From Roseilinea sp034431495 (GTDB taxonomy: Bacteria > Chloroflexota > Anaerolineae > J036 > Brachytrichaceae), in assembly GCA_034431495.1 (NCBI GenBank), contig DAOUDB010000297.1, positions 1 through 17,985 on the forward strand: a DNA stretch of 17,985 nucleotides, read 5' to 3'. Positions 13,369-17,985 of this stretch are shown here, piece after piece. Positions within the stretch are counted from its first letter, which is position 1. The number at the start of each line of letters is the position of its first letter. The position numbers and the translations under genes are program-made. A model generated the notes under the pieces. The model was not told where the DNA came from and made no database searches. It saw only the letters and a list, made by a program, of their open reading frames with translations.

Positions 13369-14967
13369 CTAGCGCGCTTCAGAGGCCTCGAACATGGGGG
13401 CAAGCAGTCTGTCGGTCGGCACATATTCGTCTGTCAAGACGATGCTGCCGTTGTCCATCACCGCGCGCAGTTGCGCTTCGGATAGCAGCCAGTTGTCCAC
13501 CGCGCGCACTGTGTCGCCGCCATACACCTGGCGCAATCTGTCCACGTCGATCGGCGCGGGCGAAGCCAACACCACATAGGTGTTGCGCACCAGCGTCTCC
13601 CAGTTGTCGCTGGTGGGAATCAGGTAAAGATAGTCGAACGTCTGACGCAATGTGCGCAGAAAAGCGCCGATGAAAAGCCGATCTTTGCCGTCGATCAGAT
13701 TCAGCATGTAGATGCCGTCATCGGTCAGGTGCCGGCGCACCAGTTGATTGAACTCGCGCGTGGTCAGGTGATACGGCACCGAGAAATCGTTGAAGGCGTC
13801 GCCCATGACGAGGTTGTAGCGCCGTGCCGGCTCAACGTCGGTCAGAAACAGGCGCGCGTCCTGGTTGAAGGAGCGGATGGGCGTGTCGCGGCGCAAGCCC
13901 AGCATATCATGGGCGATCTGTGTGACGCCGGGGTCGATCTCGGCTACGTCAATGGTTGAGTCGGGATAGACGTACTCGATGTACTTCGGCAGGGTGTAAC
14001 CACCCCCGCCGATAAAGAACGTGTGGAGCCGGCCATCGCGCCCTTCCAGATATTCCAACACCTCTGCCCCAACCTTTTCGTAGCCATAGGCAAGCTGGGT
14101 CGGATCATCGAGCGCAGTGTAGCTGTGCACCAGCCGGTCGAGGATGAGCGTCATGTACGTGACCCGGTTATCGCGGATGTCTTCGCGCACCTTGATGCAG
14201 AAGTAGTTGGTCTCGCGCAGGCAAGGCCCGGCCAGAACAGGCCGCAAGGGCAGAAGGAAGGCAGCAGCGATCAGTGCCAGGGCGGCGACAGCCGGCACAA
14301 CCTTATTGCGCGTCCATTGCCCGATCAACAGCGCGATCACGATCAAAATCACGCCGACGCCGAGCAGGATCGCGCGCGTGCCAAACCACTGCACCAGAAA
14401 GTAGCCGGTGGCAAAGGTGCCCAGAATGCTGCCCAACGCAGACGCGGCGTAGATACGGCCGATCACGTAGCCGGTCTTGCTCAGGTCCTGAAGCGTCAGT
14501 TTGACCACCAGCGGTGAGATGGCGCCCAGCAGCGCGCTGGGCACAAAAAAGATCGACGCGAAGTACAGCGCCATGCGCGCCACCAGCGGCAGCGCCGTGA
14601 TACGCGGCAGGCCGGCTTCGCCAAACAGCGCCACCGTGCCCAGAATGCTGAAGCTGCCCAGGCCGGCCAACGCAAAGAGTACGCCCAGCGCGCGCCGCGA
14701 CGCCCAGCGGTCGGCCAGCTTGCCGCCAATGTAGTTGCCCACGCTGATGCCGGCCAGGATCACGCCGATGATGCTCGTCCAGGTGTACAACGACACACCG
14801 ACATAGGGCGCAACCAGCCGGCCGGCCACCAGCTCGATCGTCATGATGCAGGCATTGCTGATGAACACGATCAGACTGGGCCGCCACAGCCAGTCTGCGC
14901 CCTGGGGCGTGGGAGATAGAGACGATATTGCTTGAGGGGAAGCTTCTTGCGCTTGCGCGGTTGTCAT
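13369..14967 (-). CDS. Membrane protein fused to spermidine-synthase-like domain
   Basis: A two-part protein of 532 residues. The first ~245 residues hold about seven or eight hydrophobic segments of the kind annotated as fused MFS/spermidine synthase. The second part (about 255-532) is a spermine/spermidine-synthase-like aminopropyl- or methyltransferase domain with GGGGYTLP (320-327) binding the nucleoside cofactor, AEIDP (342-346), NQDAR (368-372) and MGDAF (388-392), where Asp390 fits the catalytic position. The cytoplasmic domain could make a polyamine; homologues of this fusion are common but their product and any transported substrate are not settled. The start is ATG 14965-14967, 46 bp after the epimerase gene on the same strand, so it is probably the last gene of the TetR unit. 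No convincing ribosome binding site is seen. Confidence 0.85.
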   Translation of the reverse strand: MTTAQAQEASPQAISSLSPTPQGADWLWRPSLIVFISNACIMTIELVAGRLVAPYVGVSLYTWTSIIGVILAGISVGNYIGGKLADRWASRRALGVLFALAGLGSFSILGTVALFGEAGLPRITALPLVARMALYFASIFFVPSALLGAISPLVVKLTLQDLSKTGYVIGRIYAASALGSILGTFATGYFLVQWFGTRAILLGVGVILIVIALLIGQWTRNKVVPAVAALALIAAAFLLPLRPVLAGPCLRETNYFCIKVREDIRDNRVTYMTLILDRLVHSYTALDDPTQLAYGYEKVGAEVLEYLEGRDGRLHTFFIGGGGYTLPKYIEYVYPDSTIDVAEIDPGVTQIAHDMLGLRRDTPIRSFNQDARLFLTDVEPARRYNLVMGDAFNDFSVPYHLTTREFNQLVRRHLTDDGIYMLNLIDGKDRLFIGAFLRTLRQTFDYLYLIPTSDNWETLVRNTYVVLASPAPIDVDRLRQVYGGDTVRAVDNWLLSEAQLRAVMDNGSIVLTDEYVPTDRLLAPMFEASEAR

Positions 14968-15013
14968 GGGCCAATGCTACTTGATTTGCAGAGGTCGGTC
15001 ACATCAGCGCGCT

Positions 15014-15994
15014 CTACCTGGCAGCAAGACAGTAGTAAGGGGACTGGCGCAGCAACCATCGCCGTGTCAGCCCGCGCGCAACGCGCGCCAGTCGCAGGCG
15101 AAATCCCATCAGGGCCTGCATATCGCGCACGTAGTCGCCCAGGTCGCGCGTCTGGTAGCGCAGCAACGCCTGACTCTCGGCAGTGTCCACCCAGTCTGTG
15201 GCGAACGGCGCCGTGTTGAACGCCTGTTCCGGCAACATGCCCACGCCCACCCCGCCGAGCACCCGGCTCACAATCTCCCGAAAGATGTACTGGCAGCGCG
15301 GGCCGCCGCCGATATGCAGGATGCGGCCCCAGATGGCAGGATGACTCACGCCATTCGCAATGGCCAGGCCGGCGTCTCGTGTATGGACGAACTCCATGCG
15401 GTTGTCCAGCGGCACATCGAACATGCCGGGATCGAGCTTTAACGCAAGCGGCAGCGCGGCGCACAAGCGAAAGATGCCCCACTCCAGTCCAGACTCGCGC
15501 ACCATCTGCTCGCATTCCACCTTGTGGCGCGCGTAGTGTTCCACCGGCTGAACAGGGTCGTTGACTGTGCGCGGCGGCGGCAGGTGCTGGGTCACTCCAT
15601 ACACATGGTACGAAGAGAGAAACAGAAAACGCGGCGGACGCGATGCCCCGCACGCCGCCTCCAGCAGATTGCGCGTGCCGCCCACATTGACCGCGCGCGC
15701 CAGTTCCGGCTGCAACTCAGACTCGATGCCGGTAGCCGACATCTTGGGAATGATGAAGGCCAGATGGACAATCACTTCTTGATCACGGATGGCCGGAGCA
15801 ATATCCGCCGGCCGGCGCAGATTGCCCCATGTAATCTGCATCTGATCGCCATAGCGGGCGGCCAGGCGCGAGGCGATCCTCTCATTTGCGCGGGTTTTGA
15901 GATCGAAGCAGCGCACAATGTGGCCTTGTGCGACCAGTTCGTGAAGCGCGCTCTGGCCGATATTGCCAAAGGCGCCCGTGAGCAGAACGTTCAT
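15014..15994 (-). CDS. NAD(P)-dependent epimerase/dehydratase (extended SDR)
   Basis: An extended short-chain dehydrogenase/reductase of 326 residues, most likely acting on a nucleotide sugar or related substrate in the cytoplasm. The Rossmann cofactor motif is TGAFGNIG (6-13). Catalytic residues are Ser127/Ser128 in FLSSYHVYG and the YxxxK pair Tyr154/Lys158 in HYARHKVE. The start is ATG 15992-15994, overlapping the TetR stop as ATGA, with AAGGA about ten bases upstream inside the TetR gene. A longer open frame upstream only reads through TetR in the wrong frame. The overlap predicts coupled translation and control by the TetR repressor. The last ~40 residues are rich in Arg and Leu and look less conserved. 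Confidence 0.9.
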   Translation of the reverse strand: MNVLLTGAFGNIGQSALHELVAQGHIVRCFDLKTRANERIASRLAARYGDQMQITWGNLRRPADIAPAIRDQEVIVHLAFIIPKMSATGIESELQPELARAVNVGGTRNLLEAACGASRPPRFLFLSSYHVYGVTQHLPPPRTVNDPVQPVEHYARHKVECEQMVRESGLEWGIFRLCAALPLALKLDPGMFDVPLDNRMEFVHTRDAGLAIANGVSHPAIWGRILHIGGGPRCQYIFREIVSRVLGGVGVGMLPEQAFNTAPFATDWVDTAESQALLRYQTRDLGDYVRDMQALMGFRLRLARVARGLTRRWLLRQSPYYCLAAR

Positions 15995-16587
15995 CTTTTC
16001 TGTAGTCCTTGCGCAAACAGCCGCAGGCTCTCTTGAGTGACTCTGGGCCAGTTGGCGCCTTCGGGGTCGAGCATGCCTTGTAGCAGCAGACCCACCATCA
16101 ACGACATGAGCGATTGGGCGGCAACGCCAGCATCGACACGCCGGATTTCGCCGCGCGCAACGGCACGACGGATCATGGTCTCGATCCAGGCGTGGTAGCG
16201 GTGATAGGGTTGGATCGCCGCCTGCCACACAGTCGGGTCGCGTCTTGCGCGCAACCAAAACTCGAACAGGATGGGCAACTGATCGCGGCCGGCCTCAAAC
16301 ACAGGCCGCAGGCGCGCCGCCATTTGTGTCAGGCCGTCGGCAAAAGTCGCTGCGCCGGCCAACGCCTGCTCCAGCTGGCGATCGAGTTCCGCCAGCCAGC
16401 CATCCAGCAACGCCAGAAATAACGCCTGCTTGCTCTCAAAGTGGTGATAGAACGCGCCCTTGCTCACGCCGGCTGCGTCGCAGATGTCTGCAACGCCGGT
16501 GGCGTCATAGCCTCGCTCACTGAACAGACGACCGGCCGCCTCAATCAGATGGCGGTGCGTGTCCTTTGCGCGTTGCTGTTGATTCAT
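15991..16587 (-). CDS. TetR/AcrR-family transcription repressor
   Basis: A 198-residue repressor. The DNA-binding part shows the usual signature: AAGRLFSERGYDATGV, then the helix-turn-helix IADICDAAGVSKGAFYHHF-type segment ending at residue 50 and ESKQALF. The C-terminal helical part would bind an unknown small molecule. The start is ATG 16585-16587, because an upstream in-frame extension runs through the operator and promoter. A 24-bp palindrome ends 3 bases from the ATG and overlaps the likely transcription start, so autorepression is expected. It leads a unit with the epimerase (4-bp overlap) and probably the membrane/spermidine-synthase fusion, and it is divergent from an Eis-like acetyltransferase that likely shares its control. 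Confidence 0.93.
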   Translation of the reverse strand: MNQQQRAKDTHRHLIEAAGRLFSERGYDATGVADICDAAGVSKGAFYHHFESKQALFLALLDGWLAELDRQLEQALAGAATFADGLTQMAARLRPVFEAGRDQLPILFEFWLRARRDPTVWQAAIQPYHRYHAWIETMIRRAVARGEIRRVDAGVAAQSLMSLMVGLLLQGMLDPEGANWPRVTQESLRLFAQGLQKR

Positions 16588-16590
16588 GCA

Positions 16591-16614
16591 AAAACAGACC
16601 GACCGGTCTGTTTT
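16591..16614. promoter_or_regulatory. TetR-type operator palindrome
   Basis: Perfect 10-base arms AAAACAGACC (16591-16600) and GGTCTGTTTT (16605-16614) flank a 4-base centre, GACC. The AGACC-N4-GGTCT core is of the kind bound by TetR/AcrR repressors. It lies between the TetR gene and the divergent acetyltransferase. On the minus strand a perfect -10 hexamer, TATAAT (16621-16616), directly precedes it, placing the TetR transcription start inside the palindrome. Confidence 0.85.
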
Positions 16615-16642
16615 GATTATACCACTCCAGCGCGCATACAAT
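16613..16642. promoter_or_regulatory. Divergent promoters of the TetR gene and second acetyltransferase
   Basis: Minus strand: TATAAT at 16621-16616, with start predicted near 16609, 22 bases before the TetR ATG; the -35 region is weak (TGATTG, 17 bases away). Plus strand: TTGATT (16613-16618) and TACAAT (16637-16642), separated by 18 bases, would start transcription about 25 bases before the acetyltransferase ATG. The plus -35 touches the operator, so one bound repressor could block both directions. Confidence 0.55.
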
Positions 16643-16672
16643 CAGCCTCACACTCTGACAGAGGACGCACAG

Positions 16673-17791
16673 ATGGACATACGAACACACGACGAAGGGC
16701 GCTATCACCAGCGAGAGATGCTCATCGACGGCCAGGTGGTCGCCTGGCTCACCGTCATCGACTACCAGATGCGCATCGGCTCGGCCCGGGTGCGCATGGC
16801 CGGCATTGGCGGTGTCGAGACGTCGGCCCAGCATCGCATGAAAGGGTTGATGCGCATCCTGTTCGAAGACAGCGTGCGCTACATGACTGTCCAGGGGTAC
16901 GATGTGTCGCTGCTCTTCGGCATCCCCAACTTCTACACAAAGTTCGGATATGCCACATGCCTGCCGGCCTATCAAGTCACACTTGCGACCCGCAACGCCG
17001 AACTGGCGCAGGCCGACGCGCCGGTGTGCCGGCCACGCCCTATGCAGCCCGAAGACCTGCCCTTCATCATCGATCTGTATGAACGCCACAACAGCGGGCG
17101 GTCGTGCAGCGTCGTGCGCACGGCGCAGCACTTCACCCATTTTCCGAAAGGCACCCACTGGGGACAGCCGGCAGAGGCCGTCGTGTTCGAGGACGAAGCC
17201 GGCCGGCGCGTTGGCTATGCCGCCTGGGACAAAAACAACGAGCGGGTGAGCGTCGTAGAGGCTGAAGCCGAGGAAGATCGCTATTTCAGCGGCTTGCTGA
17301 CCGAGTTCGCCCGGCAGGCCATTGCCAAACGCTGCGGGCACATCACGCTGCATCTGCCACCCGACCATCCGTTTGCGGAATATCTGCAGCGTTTCGGTTG
17401 CGAATGGACAATTGCTTACCCGCGCCACGCCGACGGCATGATGCGCCTGCTCAATCAGGCTGCGCTGTTCAGCGCCTTGCGGCCCGAGTTGGAGCGGCGC
17501 GTGAAGGCCGCGCATCTGCCGGCGCCGCTGGATGTGGGCATCATCACGGAACTGGGGGCGCTGCGGCTGCGCATGATCGGCGATGGTCTGGCGCTCGAAC
17601 ACGACAACGCCGGCGCGCCGGCCTCGGTCACGCTCTCACAGGATAAGCTGGCGCAGTTAGTGGCCGGCTATCGACCTGCGCGTGATGTGTTGAACGATAT
17701 CGGCGCGCAGGCTACGGGCGACGTTCTGCCCCAACTCGACGCGCTGTTTCCACGCGGCTGGCCGCACCTGTGGCACGCAGATCACTTTTAG
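16673..17791 (+). CDS. Eis-like GNAT N-acetyltransferase (second copy)
   Basis: A 372-residue acetyltransferase of the same Eis-like layout as the gene at 11988 but strongly diverged and about 50 residues shorter. The acetyl-CoA loop is SAQHRMKGLM (51-60), which keeps only part of the arginine/glycine signature, and the family marker GIPNFYTKFGYATCLPAY follows at 83-100. A second GNAT-like half lies at about 120-250 and an SCP2-like C-terminal domain after that, ending LFPRGWPHLWHADHF. The ATG at 16673 is supported by GAGG (16661-16664) eight bases upstream; an upstream in-frame ATG would run through the operator. It is divergent from the TetR gene and probably repressed by it, so its substrate may be linked to the TetR ligand. 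Confidence 0.85.
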   Translation: MDIRTHDEGRYHQREMLIDGQVVAWLTVIDYQMRIGSARVRMAGIGGVETSAQHRMKGLMRILFEDSVRYMTVQGYDVSLLFGIPNFYTKFGYATCLPAYQVTLATRNAELAQADAPVCRPRPMQPEDLPFIIDLYERHNSGRSCSVVRTAQHFTHFPKGTHWGQPAEAVVFEDEAGRRVGYAAWDKNNERVSVVEAEAEEDRYFSGLLTEFARQAIAKRCGHITLHLPPDHPFAEYLQRFGCEWTIAYPRHADGMMRLLNQAALFSALRPELERRVKAAHLPAPLDVGIITELGALRLRMIGDGLALEHDNAGAPASVTLSQDKLAQLVAGYRPARDVLNDIGAQATGDVLPQLDALFPRGWPHLWHADHF

Positions 17792-17985
17792 GGCTTCGGT
17801 CAAACAGCAGGGCGTATCGCCCCAACTGCCCTGCCCGAAAGCGCAAGGCGCGCAGTGCTTCCCTCTTCTTCAAACCAGCAGCACAGGCTTAAGCCCATCA
17901 GTCACAAGTTAACGGAATAAAGCCGTTGTCAAGGGCTGCACCAGCCGGTTTTGCCAGTAAGATGCGTGAATGGCTGAACGCAACA
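17792..17985. other. Non-coding tail with small hairpins, no supportable gene
   Basis: GGGCG and CGCCC pair around a 3-base loop (17810-17822), just after the acetyltransferase stop. An outer CAGGGC/GCCCTG pair competes with this fold. No T-run follows, so it is at best a weak terminator. Further on are the small palindrome GGCTTAAGCC (17887-17896) and a 5-bp hairpin AACGG/CCGTT (17911-17927). Short ATG frames run off the right edge (from 17962 and 17970), but they are too short to support a gene. Confidence 0.4.

Noticed and set aside
16586..16672. Upstream ATG for the second acetyltransferase, adding 29 residues
   Set aside because: The extension would translate the operator and promoter; the ATG at 16673 has a ribosome binding site and a native-looking N-terminus.
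17911..17940. Minus-strand TTGACA with a following TTAACT as a promoter at the right end
   Set aside because: The spacer is only about 14 bases and no gene follows on that strand within reach other than antisense to the acetyltransferase.

Overview
The window is GC-rich bacterial DNA, about 62-64% by eye. It has short intergenic gaps, a strongly over-used GCCGGC palindrome, intergenic arrays of degenerate 7-bp repeats, a corrinoid methyltransferase set and several genes for sugar-polymer enzymes. The best guess is a chromosome of a Chloroflexota bacterium (Anaerolineae or a relative). That is inferred from gene style only, because no rRNA, tRNA or other phylogenetic marker is present. I see no phage, transposase, integrase or CRISPR.

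Left (1-3263, minus strand): a methanol:corrinoid methyltransferase set read in the order PocR/AraC-type regulator, MtaB-like methyltransferase, MtaC-like corrinoid protein (cut by the window edge). MtaB would move the methyl group of methanol onto the cobalamin of MtaC, and the regulator probably senses a ligand of this pathway. The gaps after the regulator and after mtaB carry 7-bp repeat arrays that start at the stop codons.

Centre-left (3284-5869, plus strand): a clan GH-D-like (GH27/GH36-type) glycosidase, which starts 20 bp from the divergent regulator, and a dienelactone-hydrolase-family enzyme. A 29-bp imperfect palindrome follows the glycosidase and a strong bidirectional terminator follows the hydrolase.

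Centre (5921-10793, minus strand): a 919-residue membrane-anchored coiled-coil protein of unknown function, then a Tat-exported parallel beta-helix protein resembling GH141 enzymes. Divergent from them (10860-13262, plus strand) are a uroporphyrinogen-decarboxylase/MtaA-superfamily protein and an Eis-like N-acetyltransferase.

Right (13369-17791): a minus-strand set of TetR repressor, NAD-dependent epimerase (ATGA overlap) and a membrane/spermidine-synthase fusion protein. Divergent from it is a second Eis-like acetyltransferase. A 24-bp palindrome between the TetR gene and the acetyltransferase is a convincing TetR operator. The last 194 bp hold no gene I can support.

The observations most worth following are the heptamer arrays at stop codons, the symmetric AT-rich promoter islands between divergent genes, the unassigned UroD-like methyltransferase, and the large coiled-coil protein with internal repeats.
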